From: Photobacterium sp. GJ3
GTDB lineage: Bacteria; Pseudomonadota; Gammaproteobacteria; Enterobacterales; Vibrionaceae
Length of the DNA: 64,000 nt
Direction of reading: 5' to 3'
NCBI RefSeq assembly: GCF_018199995.1
Contig: NZ_CP073578.1
Location: 1,612,001-1,676,000 of the forward strand
Part shown: piece after piece, positions 54,323-63,230 of the stretch
How the letters are laid out: each line of letters starts with the position of its first letter
Numbering within the stretch: position 1 is the first letter of the stretch
Position numbers and translations under genes: made by a program
The notes under the pieces: model-generated
What the model was told of the DNA's origin: nothing
What the model saw: the letters and a program-made list of their open reading frames with translations, nothing else
Database searches by the model: none

Positions 54323-55630
54323 ATGGACGCAACCACTTTTCCCCGTCAAACACAGACGGCCTATCTGAAATCCGGCAGTTTAATCATGTTGATGAGCCTG
54401 TTATTCGGATTTGCAGCCGACTATGGATTTAATCTGGTTCTGAGCCGGGTCTTGTCCCCTCACGCCTACGGCGACTATAAAGTTGCCTATGCGTTTGCGG
54501 TGTTATCCAGTGTTGTGATTTTGCTCGGTGGCGACAGAATTGCGCCCCGGATGCTTTCAGCGGCAATCGTCAAAAACGAAACCGGATATATCTTCTCGTT
54601 TGTCCGTTTCTATGTGTGCCTCTCGCTGATGTTGTCGGTGATTCTGATCCTGGCGACTTATCTGGGGGGCTTACTCCATCTGGGAACCACCGATCCCGAA
54701 GCGCATCATCCCATGTTGCTGATGTCATTTTTTATTCCCGTAATTGCATGTGGTGCGCTGCTGAGCCGGGTTCTTCAATCTGCCAAACTGCTTGCCTTAT
54801 CGAACTTACCCTGGCGGGTGGCATTGCCTTTGCTGAAAATGGCAGCAATCGCCGTCCTGCTGTTCGTGATGCAGGAGGTCCAGCTCTGGCAAGTCATCGT
54901 CTCCGGCGGGATTGTGGCGACGGCAATCGCATTATGGCAATGGCGGAAAACCCAGTCGCTCGGATTACTGATTTACCATCCAGATATATCAGCGCTCAAA
55001 GAAAAACGTCAGCTCCTGTCGTTATCCGTTCCGATGATGCTGGCGATGCTGATCACAATGGCACTCAATCAGATTGATTTGCTGATGCTGGAAGCACTGG
55101 CCGAGGAACATCAGGTTGGCTATTTTGCGGCGGCGGCAACGACTGCGCATCTGTTACCCGTCGCACAGGTCACCATTGCCGGGATCTTTCTGCCCTTATT
55201 TGGCACGGCAATGGAATCATCCCTTGATCAGGCAAAAGTACTGTTCTGGCAGGCCCAGAAAATCATTCTGGGTGTGATTATCACACTCGCCTTAGCGGGT
55301 TTTGCAGGCGGCGACAGGTTACTTTCCTTTTTTGGCCCCGATTTCCTTGCAGCAGAGCCGGCGCTTTATTGGTTGATCGGTGCTTACGCGCTTTGGGGTG
55401 TCAGCGGATTAGCCTCGACCTGGCTGCAATATACCAACCGAGGCCAGGATGTTGTCGTGATTGGTTTGATCGCGCTGATCACCGATGCCGGGCTGAATGT
55501 CTGGCTGATTCCGGCTTATGGCATTCAAGGCGCTGCAATCGCCACCTTTGTCTCAATGCTGATGGCGGGTGCTTGTGTCTGGTACCGATTCTTTTCTCCG
55601 GTAACGACCGATCTGGTAACCACTGAATAA
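54323..55630 (+). CDS. Oligosaccharide flippase family (Wzx/MATE-like) membrane protein
   Basis: 435 aa with about twelve hydrophobic helices. The N-terminal YLKSGSLIMLMSLLFGFAADYGFNLVLSRVLSPHAYGDYKVAYA is typical of polysaccharide flippases (YGxYxxAxA), and the C-terminal NVWLIPAYGIQGAAIATFVSMLM matches the last repeat (LIPxYGxxGAAxAT). It likely moves a lipid-linked saccharide across the inner membrane. No glycosyltransferases are adjacent. The neighbouring PEP-CTERM genes make a link to exopolysaccharide conceivable but unproven. Confidence 0.85.
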   Translation: MDATTFPRQTQTAYLKSGSLIMLMSLLFGFAADYGFNLVLSRVLSPHAYGDYKVAYAFAVLSSVVILLGGDRIAPRMLSAAIVKNETGYIFSFVRFYVCLSLMLSVILILATYLGGLLHLGTTDPEAHHPMLLMSFFIPVIACGALLSRVLQSAKLLALSNLPWRVALPLLKMAAIAVLLFVMQEVQLWQVIVSGGIVATAIALWQWRKTQSLGLLIYHPDISALKEKRQLLSLSVPMMLAMLITMALNQIDLLMLEALAEEHQVGYFAAAATTAHLLPVAQVTIAGIFLPLFGTAMESSLDQAKVLFWQAQKIILGVIITLALAGFAGGDRLLSFFGPDFLAAEPALYWLIGAYALWGVSGLASTWLQYTNRGQDVVVIGLIALITDAGLNVWLIPAYGIQGAAIATFVSMLMAGACVWYRFFSPVTTDLVTTE

Positions 55631-55635
55631 TCAAA

Positions 55636-55666
55636 CAAAAAAAGCGCAACCCCTCAGGATTGCGCT
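55636..55666 (-). terminator. Terminator between the flippase gene and prtV
   Basis: AGCGCAA-N10-TTGCGCT; on the minus strand it is followed by seven Ts, 28 bases after the prtV stop. It may also end the converging flippase transcript. Confidence 0.8.
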
Positions 55667-55693
55667 CTCATTTGATGGCTTACGAACGTTTGA

Positions 55694-58450
55694 TTACAGG
55701 TTGACCTGAATCACTTTCGTCGTAATACCGCCATCATTGTCCATGATGCGCAATGTCACTTCATGCGTACCGTAGCTTGGGAAAATCGAGGTAAAGATGC
55801 GGCCTCGTTTTACCTTGCCGTTCGGCAGTGTCCACTCTGTGTCCACAATACGGCCATCGCTGTCTGAACTGGTTGACCACATGGTCACCCAGCGACCCAG
55901 ATGAATATACTCTGCGCTCGCTTCAGGCAATGCATTCGGCGCTTCAACAGTCACGGTATAACTGTAGGTGTCGGTTGCACCTTTATCGTCAGTCACCTTC
56001 AGGCTCACGGTGTAACTGCCTTCCTGTGCATACTGCCAGCTCGGCGCAGCTTCATTGCTGTATTTGCCGTTGCCGAAGTCCCACTGATAGCTGATGATCT
56101 GGCCATCTGTGTCGACGCTCAGGTTGGTTGCAGACACAGACAAACCGTCCACATTCAGCTCAAAGCTCGCTGTCGGAGCCTGATTCTGATCCGCCACTTT
56201 CGACAGACGCACCACGCCGTATTCATTGTTCTGGTCCTGCTCGACAACGTCGATCATCAGGCCAAACTCCGTCAGCTTGCGGCCAGAATCCGGTGACATC
56301 GGTGAACTGTAATCTTCAGCATCCGAGAAGTTCGCGTTGCCAATCAGGCTCATGTCTTCCAGCACATCACCGGTTGCATCGACCAGACGCAGTGGTGCCT
56401 GATCGTTCAGCGAGAATGCAGCGTCACGAACCTGGAAGCGGGTCTGTGCTGCCTGACCTGAATTTGCCCAAACCAGCGCATTCTGATCCGCATCGACAAC
56501 ACCTAACCAGCCTTCACCCGGGTGTTTACCCACCCAGTTATCTGTCATGGACTCATCCACGTACCAGACAATCAGGCCCGGTTCGAATGACATGAGCTGC
56601 CCCATACGTTTGATGTTCGCCAGGCCTTCATCCACACCCGTGTGGTTCCGCCATTGCAGCAGATAATAATGTGCAGCATCGTGGAAGCCGTCAGACAGTT
56701 TGTAACCGTTGAACGCAAACGTCGAACCACTTTCGCCATTATCAATAGCAGTCACTGCGCCATCCACGTCCAGCACCAGATTGTCCAGATACAGACCATC
56801 CATCGCCAGACCGCCATCGGTCACATAATCAAAGCCCAGTGTGACTTGCTGGCCTGCCCACTGGCTCAGATCAAACTCAGCGTCAATCCAGCCGTTTGAA
56901 TCACCACCGATCCCCGGGACCAGACCTGTGTTATACGGGTCATCCATCGAGGTGATGTTCCCGCTCACTGCCTTGCCATTGATCAGCACGCGCGCGAAAT
57001 CGTAGTCTTTCTCAATCTGATACCAGACTTTGAATTTCAGCGTTGCTTTCGCTCCTGCCGGAATCGTCAGCGTACGACTCATGCCGTTCCGCAGATCATC
57101 GCCTTTACCGGAATGGAACGAATACTGACCTTCAAATGGCTTCAGTGTTTCAATCCGCTTGCTTGGCAGCGTCACTTTCACCATGTTTGGCTGTGTATTG
57201 TCCGTGGTCTGATACAGCTTGAATTCGCGAGGGGCGTTTTCCAGCTCGTGAATTGCAACTTCCTGATTGTTGACCCACTGGCCACCAATCGACTGCTGCA
57301 GGAATTGCTTCGCCCAAGAACTGAAGGCTGTAGGTTGCGTGCCGCCAATCTGGCCTGCCCAGCTACCGGAAGACATGATGGACCAGTAAGACACCGGTTC
57401 ACCCTGCCCAGTGTATTGCGTGTCGTACTCATCCGGCAGACCCAGGTCATGACCATACTCATGAGCACACACGCCCGCGGCCGCATCAATAGGCTGAATC
57501 GTATAATCAAAAGCAGCGTACTGACCATTGAATCGGCCCGGTACATTGCTCTTGGTGCCAGACAGCACATGATACTGACCCAGATTAAAACGGTGAGACC
57601 AGATCGCATCCGCACCCAATACACCACCACCCGCTTCTTCGCCTACAGAAGAATGGAACACCATCAGGTGGTCGATCACACCATCCGGTTCACGGTAGTT
57701 GCCATCGCCATCGTAGTCGTAACGATCTTCAACATCGTAATCGGCCAGATTAATATTCGGATCCTGCGCCAATTGATTCAACGCTTCACGAACCAGTTCC
57801 TGTGCGTTCAGATCGTTATCTGTTGTTGGTGAGTTTCCACCATAGAATGCAGCATTCTTCGATGCACGATACCAGCCAGCAGCTTGCCCCATGACAGAAT
57901 AAGAATGACCGGACTCCTGTTCGTAGAACTGACGCATAGAAATCAGGTTCTCGCCGTTCGGACCGGTGTAACCTGCGCCGGAGAACAGCAGCTCCTGATA
58001 ATGACCAGGCAGATAGCTGTCATACAGCATTTCAGTGTGTTCTTTGGTCAGACGATTGTCATTCCAGGGTAAGTCCGGAAAATCAATCAGCAGGGCCAGT
58101 ACTTTGTCGGTGCGCTTTTCACCCATTTCCAGCGCAAAGACATTTGCACGTTGTTTGCCATTTGTTTTTTGAATGGCTTTCAGAACCTTCGCGCGTTTTG
58201 CTAAAGCTTCTTTGCCAAACTGAGCATCACCTTTAAATCCGGAACGGATTTTATTTTCAAGATATTTATCTAACGCTACATGCTTTTCTTCTGGGGTTGC
58301 ATTCGCATCAACCACACCATTTCGCACCAGCATTTCGATTAATTTATCTTCATTCACCACACCCATATCAACCGGTGTATGCGCATAGCCACTGCCACTA
58401 AATAAAGTGAACATTGCTGTTGCCAGCAATGTTTTCTTCATATGTTTCAT
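55694..58450 (-). CDS. prtV: Secreted M6-family zinc metalloprotease PrtV
   Basis: 918 aa, the length I recall for V. cholerae PrtV. ATG 58450 has AAGGA seven bases upstream. Order: signal peptide (1-23), propeptide (about 24-105: NEDKLIEMLVRNGVV...), M6 catalytic domain with the zinc site HEYGHDLGLPDEYD (His about 329 and 333), an Ig-like/MAM-type middle region, and two C-terminal PKD domains (about 755-918; SVDTDGQIISYQWDFGNGKYS, DSDGRIVDTEWTLPNGK). PrtV is exported, autoprocessed in a calcium-dependent way, and degrades host or prey proteins. A small propeptide-like gene lies 92 bases upstream. Confidence 0.95.
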   Translation of the reverse strand: MKHMKKTLLATAMFTLFSGSGYAHTPVDMGVVNEDKLIEMLVRNGVVDANATPEEKHVALDKYLENKIRSGFKGDAQFGKEALAKRAKVLKAIQKTNGKQRANVFALEMGEKRTDKVLALLIDFPDLPWNDNRLTKEHTEMLYDSYLPGHYQELLFSGAGYTGPNGENLISMRQFYEQESGHSYSVMGQAAGWYRASKNAAFYGGNSPTTDNDLNAQELVREALNQLAQDPNINLADYDVEDRYDYDGDGNYREPDGVIDHLMVFHSSVGEEAGGGVLGADAIWSHRFNLGQYHVLSGTKSNVPGRFNGQYAAFDYTIQPIDAAAGVCAHEYGHDLGLPDEYDTQYTGQGEPVSYWSIMSSGSWAGQIGGTQPTAFSSWAKQFLQQSIGGQWVNNQEVAIHELENAPREFKLYQTTDNTQPNMVKVTLPSKRIETLKPFEGQYSFHSGKGDDLRNGMSRTLTIPAGAKATLKFKVWYQIEKDYDFARVLINGKAVSGNITSMDDPYNTGLVPGIGGDSNGWIDAEFDLSQWAGQQVTLGFDYVTDGGLAMDGLYLDNLVLDVDGAVTAIDNGESGSTFAFNGYKLSDGFHDAAHYYLLQWRNHTGVDEGLANIKRMGQLMSFEPGLIVWYVDESMTDNWVGKHPGEGWLGVVDADQNALVWANSGQAAQTRFQVRDAAFSLNDQAPLRLVDATGDVLEDMSLIGNANFSDAEDYSSPMSPDSGRKLTEFGLMIDVVEQDQNNEYGVVRLSKVADQNQAPTASFELNVDGLSVSATNLSVDTDGQIISYQWDFGNGKYSNEAAPSWQYAQEGSYTVSLKVTDDKGATDTYSYTVTVEAPNALPEASAEYIHLGRWVTMWSTSSDSDGRIVDTEWTLPNGKVKRGRIFTSIFPSYGTHEVTLRIMDNDGGITTKVIQVNL

Positions 58451-58542
58451 TTACTGTCCTTATTTATATTTTCCATCGTCAAGTTGTCAAAACCCCAGCC
58501 GAACCCAAGGGGTTCAGCTGTAACAACACAGGTCATCAGAGA

Positions 58543-58812
58543 TTATTCAGGCGAAATACATTCGACTTTTTCAGTCTCTGATAAATCTGAATGCTTTGTT
58601 GTGTCTTTCACTTTCTGTTTTTGATTGTTCAGGCTGGCTTTGCGGCTGAGGTAGATTCTGAGGGCTTCTTGCTTTTCAGCATAGGTCAGTCCCTGGCAAA
58701 TCACGCCTCTTTCTTCCAAAGCACGAATGAGTCGTTCGTCATCAGGCTGTGCCTGAGCAAAGCTCATCAGAGGAAACAACGAGAAAGCGATGAATAGACA
58801 TGCACCTTTCAC
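58543..58812 (-). CDS. Small exported protein resembling the PrtV propeptide
   Basis: 89 aa with a signal peptide ending at SFAQA. The mature part DDERLIRALEERGVICQGLTYAEKQEALRIYLSRKA aligns by eye with the PrtV propeptide (NEDKLIEMLVRNGVVDANA then TPEEKHVALDKYLENKI): the same LI-x(7)-G-V and EK-x-x-A-L-x-x-YL spacing. A short charged C-terminus with a second Cys follows. It lies directly upstream of prtV on the same strand, 92 bases apart. It might help fold the protease, inhibit it in trans, or be a duplicated exon-like relic. The family is not one I can name. Confidence 0.72.
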   Translation of the reverse strand: MKGACLFIAFSLFPLMSFAQAQPDDERLIRALEERGVICQGLTYAEKQEALRIYLSRKASLNNQKQKVKDTTKHSDLSETEKVECISPE

Positions 58813-59430
58813 AGCTCACCCTCCTTTTGTAAACAATGTGTAACAAAATATATGCAACGATTTTGTCCAACAAGCGGGCAATACAAGACAAGTGGCTGAA
58901 TATCACATCTTCAACAGATTGAGTGAACTATCAACTTTAGAGTAAATACTTAACATGTGATTTTTAAAGCACTTTCCCAGCATAAAAAACCACAACCACA
59001 CCTTATCCTCACGCACAAAAACCAATCAAATTGCATATCAGCCATTTATGACTCGGTCACATCTTTATATCCACATAGAACGAACCAATGATAAAAACAG
59101 CGTCAAAGTGAATAGAAATTTTTGGACGGTCATCATTTAACCTGTTGATTATTCTTTGAAGTGAGTCGAAATATTGCTTCCATTTCAATAAAATAGTTCA
59201 AACATATGAATATCAATGAAACATGCGAATAAAAATGGAAGCAGCTGAGATAAATAAGAACTTTATCCCGTGAACAAGATTGCATGAATTGCTGCGCGAG
59301 TTCATTGACTGAAGCGCATATGAAGCTGTGGTTTTCCGCAAGTATAGGCAAAAGATGGAATCAGGGGATCCCAAACGGAAAATTCCCCCAGCAAAGCAAG
59401 ATCATTCGGGAGAGAATGAGGTTCAGGAGG
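58813..59430. other. Intergenic region upstream of the prtV pair
   Basis: About 620 bases. Several frames of 60-90 codons overlap the region on both strands but none has a ribosome site or recognisable protein. It should hold the prtV-locus promoter. No operator recognised. Confidence 0.4.
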
Positions 59431-59868
59431 TTATGTCAAAGGCAGGGCAAACTTGTAAGATGTCCGGTGAAAACCCGAATGTTCGTAGAAAACCGCTGTT
59501 TGCTCACGTATTTCGGAGCTGGTGACTTCCAGACAGACACAATCTTGCTCCGCCGCCAGTAGCCGGGCATGCGCCAGTAGTTCAGTGCCGATCCCCTGCC
59601 CCCGATAGCTGTGTTCAACCACAAGTGCCGTGATCCGTGCATACCGGGCAGCCGCTGGCAGATAGTCAAAATAGACCAGAGAGATCAGCGCAACAAGCTG
59701 ATCGTTTACTTCTGCCACGACGATCGTTTCAGAGTCCGAGTCAGCCACATAAATCATGTGCTCGAGCCGTTTCGGATCGGTCTCATAACCCAGCTGGGCC
59801 ATCAAACGTATGAGGGCAGATGCATCGGCAGGTGTTGCGGGACGGATGTGAAGCTGAGGTGAATGCAT
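59431..59868 (-). CDS. GNAT-family N-acetyltransferase
   Basis: 145 aa: IRPATPADASALIRLMAQLGY (beta1-alpha1), YARITALVVEHSYRGQGIGTELLAHAR with the acetyl-CoA-binding R/Q-x-x-G-x-G/A loop, and FYEHSGF near the C-terminus. It transfers an acetyl group from acetyl-CoA to an amine; the substrate is not predictable. Monocistronic. Confidence 0.9.
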   Translation of the reverse strand: MHSPQLHIRPATPADASALIRLMAQLGYETDPKRLEHMIYVADSDSETIVVAEVNDQLVALISLVYFDYLPAAARYARITALVVEHSYRGQGIGTELLAHARLLAAEQDCVCLEVTSSEIREQTAVFYEHSGFHRTSYKFALPLT

Positions 59869-59963
59869 GAAGAAATCCTTTTGATGAAGTGAGAGCTCGG
59901 ATTCGGTTTTCCATACCTTACCCCAGTTCCCACTTCATCGTCATGCCGTTCCAGATGAAAGGT

Positions 59964-61337
59964 TTATTGCCAATGCTTGTGTAACGCTTTCGCTAAAGCT
60001 TTGTTCTGTGTCATGAGGATAGTCTGAGGATTGTCATTCACAATGTTCTGCTTCAGCAACGTGACCCCAGCCTTTGATGTATCTGTATCCAGAATCATTG
60101 TGTTGTTATTGCTGAACTCAATTGTGAGGGTCTGGAAACTCTCGTTTGGATCGGATGTAAAACCCCACTCCGCTTCATAGGCGTCCGCCCCCATCGGATT
60201 GATCGACACACGGGTGGCAGAAAGAAAGACGAGCTCATTGAGTTCAGGCACCGGAGGCTCTTCTTCTTTTGCTTCTGGTCCGGCGGCATCTCTCAGGAGG
60301 TACCAGATTTGCCCCGTGAAATCCTCTTGGGCCAGATCAGTGCTCCCGTTCAGATAATCCGCCTCGGATTGCCAGAACGTCAGAAACTTCTTCGAAGGAT
60401 CATGATAGACATAACCCAAGGCGATATCCGGGGAAACATACACAAAATCGATCTTCGTTTCTGGCTGAGAAGCCATGGTCACGGATGTACCTGAAACCTG
60501 ATAATCCGTACCTGCCTGAATGTAACCAATACTGCTGCTGGTAATTTTTCCATCCGTAAATGTGAGATGGTGTGGGATATCAATTGAAGCATTGAGCCAC
60601 TGCAGGAATTTCACGCCCGTATTTCCTTCGAGGAAGGGCTGGATTCCTTTCACACGCTCAGACTGACTGAACTGTCCGTTCTTACCCAGCGTTAAAGTGA
60701 CGGTATCAAAATCGACCTGATTATTTTCCAGTTCCTGAATTTTGTTTTTCAGGTTCTGAATCCAGATTTTCTGCCCTTCTAAATCATTTTCAGACAGCGT
60801 TGCTCCGAGCATCGCATTCATCGTCCGCGCATACAAATGGACTTTCTTGGCATCAGGATTCGACGATTTTAACGCCACATAGTCCTGACTGAGCAGATTG
60901 GCATCCAGATTCAGGCTGGCCGCGTAATCAGCAAGGCTTTGACCGTTTAAATACGCCAGCGTCGAAAAAGGGCTCAGAATGGTTTGGCCAGCGGGGGCAT
61001 AGAGTTCAGCATCCTGCCAGACAAAACCTGGATGATCACTGTCTGAAGATTCACCGGCAATCACTCTGGCAATCAACGGGTACTGGCTGTCACTTGCAGA
61101 AATGATGATTTGACCGTTGCCATTGGTTTTTTCAATCAACAGTTCGCCTGTATCACAGTGCGCATTGCGATTTCGGTCGACACACAGTTGCGCATTCGAC
61201 AAATAACCGTCAATCACCTGAACAGTGACCTTGCCGTCGAGATTCTTCCCATCGTCATTATCTGAGTCCGAACCCCCGCACCCAGATAAAATGGCTGCTG
61301 TCACCACAACCGATAAAAGCGATTTCCTCATACGCAA
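59964..61337 (-). CDS. Lipoprotein with an N-terminal D-x-N-x-N calcium-loop-like motif, copy 1
   Basis: 457 aa with lipobox AILSGC followed by GGSDSDNDD. Residues 35-65 read VQVIDGYLSNAQLCVDRNRNAHCDTGE: a domain also seen at the start of AcfD-like and other vibrio surface lipoproteins, with a D-x-N-x-N-x-x-x-D-x-x-E pattern suited to calcium and two Cys. Helical repeats and a beta-rich C-terminus follow, with no catalytic motif. Its paralogue lies directly upstream (61570). Function unknown. Confidence 0.75.
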   Translation of the reverse strand: MRMRKSLLSVVVTAAILSGCGGSDSDNDDGKNLDGKVTVQVIDGYLSNAQLCVDRNRNAHCDTGELLIEKTNGNGQIIISASDSQYPLIARVIAGESSDSDHPGFVWQDAELYAPAGQTILSPFSTLAYLNGQSLADYAASLNLDANLLSQDYVALKSSNPDAKKVHLYARTMNAMLGATLSENDLEGQKIWIQNLKNKIQELENNQVDFDTVTLTLGKNGQFSQSERVKGIQPFLEGNTGVKFLQWLNASIDIPHHLTFTDGKITSSSIGYIQAGTDYQVSGTSVTMASQPETKIDFVYVSPDIALGYVYHDPSKKFLTFWQSEADYLNGSTDLAQEDFTGQIWYLLRDAAGPEAKEEEPPVPELNELVFLSATRVSINPMGADAYEAEWGFTSDPNESFQTLTIEFSNNNTMILDTDTSKAGVTLLKQNIVNDNPQTILMTQNKALAKALHKHWQ

Positions 61338-61569
61338 CCCTCACATTCAAAGCTGAATAAATATCAAACAATATTCATCTAGGTTATGAGTTTATGGCGC
61401 CATATGTCCACCCACGCATAACGACAGCGTGCGTGTAATCGAATACACACTTTGAGAAGCAGGTCGCAAGAACGCAAAAATTTACATGGAGTATCAGATA
61501 AAGAGAAACGGAAGCGCACTTATTCGCTTGACTTCATTCCGTTTCTCTTTGTGGAACTACAATATGACG

Positions 61570-63003
61570 CTATTGCTGCCAGGCTTGATAAATGGCTTCC
61601 GCCAATGCTTTATTCCGGGTCAGAAGCACGATAGATGCCGCATCGACCTCGCCTTCATCGAATCTGATGTTCATCATCTCTTTGGCAATCACAATATCCT
61701 GATGATGAAACAGCGTTTGCAATACCATACCTTTTGCACCCGCTAAGCTCTCTCGCAATGCGATGTCGCCATAAGGGATCCGGATGATTTGCATGTAAGG
61801 CGGGTTGTTCGGATTGGGCAGTTCATTCTTTGGCACGATGGTCCAGCTGGCATCAAACGCCGCTTCCCCACGCGGCTGAATTTCAATTTGGCCCTCAGTA
61901 CCGAACCTGATCTCTGTGAATGCAGGTTTCGATGCCGCGGCTCTGCCATCCCGGATACTTGCCAGATCACGCAGGTGATACCAGGTCTGCCCGACAAAAT
62001 CGTCTGCCGTCAGATACGTATTATCGCCACTGGCAACATCTCGCTCCGACCAGACACTCAGCAGATTATAGGCGTTGGTATTCTGATCGCGATCAGGCGT
62101 CATAAAACTCAGGGCAACCGCATCATCCACATAAAGAAAATTGGTATGCAGCAGATCCGATTTCAGTTTCAGGCCTGTCACTTCATATTCAGACGTAAAG
62201 CCTGTCGCAGGATCATGAATCGTGCCATTCTCGAAGATATTTTTCCGTGGCTGGTATTCGAAGGTATTCAGAAACGTTGTGTACAGGGTTCTGCTCTCCA
62301 GATACCCGGCTAAGTCTGTAAAACGCGCGGAACGGGTAACCGTCCCCTGTGCATCGACTGACAAATCAACGGTACCCAGATCCACATTCTGATTCACCAG
62401 GTTCTGAATAAAGGCTTTCAGTTCCTGCACCTGTACTTTCTGGGTTTCTGTATTGTTGGCCGCTAAGGTGCTCCCCAGCATCTTCATGATAGAACGTGCG
62501 TATAAATGAATTTTTTCAGCTTCGGGATTGGTCGCTGCCAGTGCCACGTAATCCTGAGTCAAGAGGCTGGAATCCAAATTCAGGCTGGCCGCAAAGTCTA
62601 ACATCGTTTGTTGGTTGAGATGTGCCATCGTCGTGAAGGGTGACAGGAACAGGCTTCCGGCTTCGGCATAAAATTCAGTATCCTGCCAGACCACATCGGG
62701 CTGATCGTTGTCTGACGTTTCACCGGCGATAATACGGGCAATGAGCGGATACTGGCGGTCCTCAGCTGAAAGGGAAGTCTGCCCCTTCGTATCCGTTCTT
62801 TTGGCAAGCAATTCGCCAGCATCACAGGCTTGGTTACGGTTTCTGTCAACACAGACTTCGGCATTCGAGAGATAGCCATCGATCACCTGAATCGTGACCG
62901 CTCCCTTTTCATCCGGATTTGGTCCGGCATCAGAATCAGAACCCCCACCGCACCCCGCCAGCATGACCGCCGGAATCACAACGGCTAACAGCGACTTTTT
63001 CAT
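61570..63003 (-). CDS. Lipoprotein with an N-terminal D-x-N-x-N calcium-loop-like motif, copy 2
   Basis: 477 aa with lipobox VMLAGC-GGGSDSD and the same VQVIDGYLSNAEVCVDRNRN / CDAGE module near the N-terminus. Homology with copy 1 runs the full length (FLSPFTTMAHLN, AASLNLDSSLLTQDYVALAATNPEAEKIHLYARSI, DDFVGQTWYHLRD). Both end in an ALAxAxxxxWQ helix. The 232-base gap to copy 1 suggests separate promoters. Probably outer-membrane anchored; role unknown. Confidence 0.75.
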   Translation of the reverse strand: MKKSLLAVVIPAVMLAGCGGGSDSDAGPNPDEKGAVTIQVIDGYLSNAEVCVDRNRNQACDAGELLAKRTDTKGQTSLSAEDRQYPLIARIIAGETSDNDQPDVVWQDTEFYAEAGSLFLSPFTTMAHLNQQTMLDFAASLNLDSSLLTQDYVALAATNPEAEKIHLYARSIMKMLGSTLAANNTETQKVQVQELKAFIQNLVNQNVDLGTVDLSVDAQGTVTRSARFTDLAGYLESRTLYTTFLNTFEYQPRKNIFENGTIHDPATGFTSEYEVTGLKLKSDLLHTNFLYVDDAVALSFMTPDRDQNTNAYNLLSVWSERDVASGDNTYLTADDFVGQTWYHLRDLASIRDGRAAASKPAFTEIRFGTEGQIEIQPRGEAAFDASWTIVPKNELPNPNNPPYMQIIRIPYGDIALRESLAGAKGMVLQTLFHHQDIVIAKEMMNIRFDEGEVDAASIVLLTRNKALAEAIYQAWQQ

Positions 63004-63174
63004 ACACGACTTCCCTTTCCATATGGGTCAAAATAATGCAACAATTTGCAAAGGGTATGTTTCAGACTTTCAATGTGTCCAATGGTTTATATTCACGTCG
63101 TGATTGTAATCGTATACAGGAAGTGAGAAGTAGCTCGCAATACCAATAAAATATGAATTCAGAATTTCACGGAT

Positions 63175-63200
63175 AAAAAAACGGGAGCCAATGCTCCCGT
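63175..63200 (-). terminator. Terminator after the peptide transporter gene
   Basis: ACGGGAGC-CAAT-GCTCCCGT; on the minus strand followed by seven Ts, about 30 bases after the stop at 63231. Confidence 0.9.
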
Positions 63201-63230
63201 GATTCAAACTCACCCTGACATGTTGGCAGG

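Noticed and set aside
57113..57832. 239-codon plus-strand open frame
   Set aside because: Lies wholly inside prtV on the opposite strand; composition rich in Arg, His and Ile as expected from an antisense shadow; no ribosome site.
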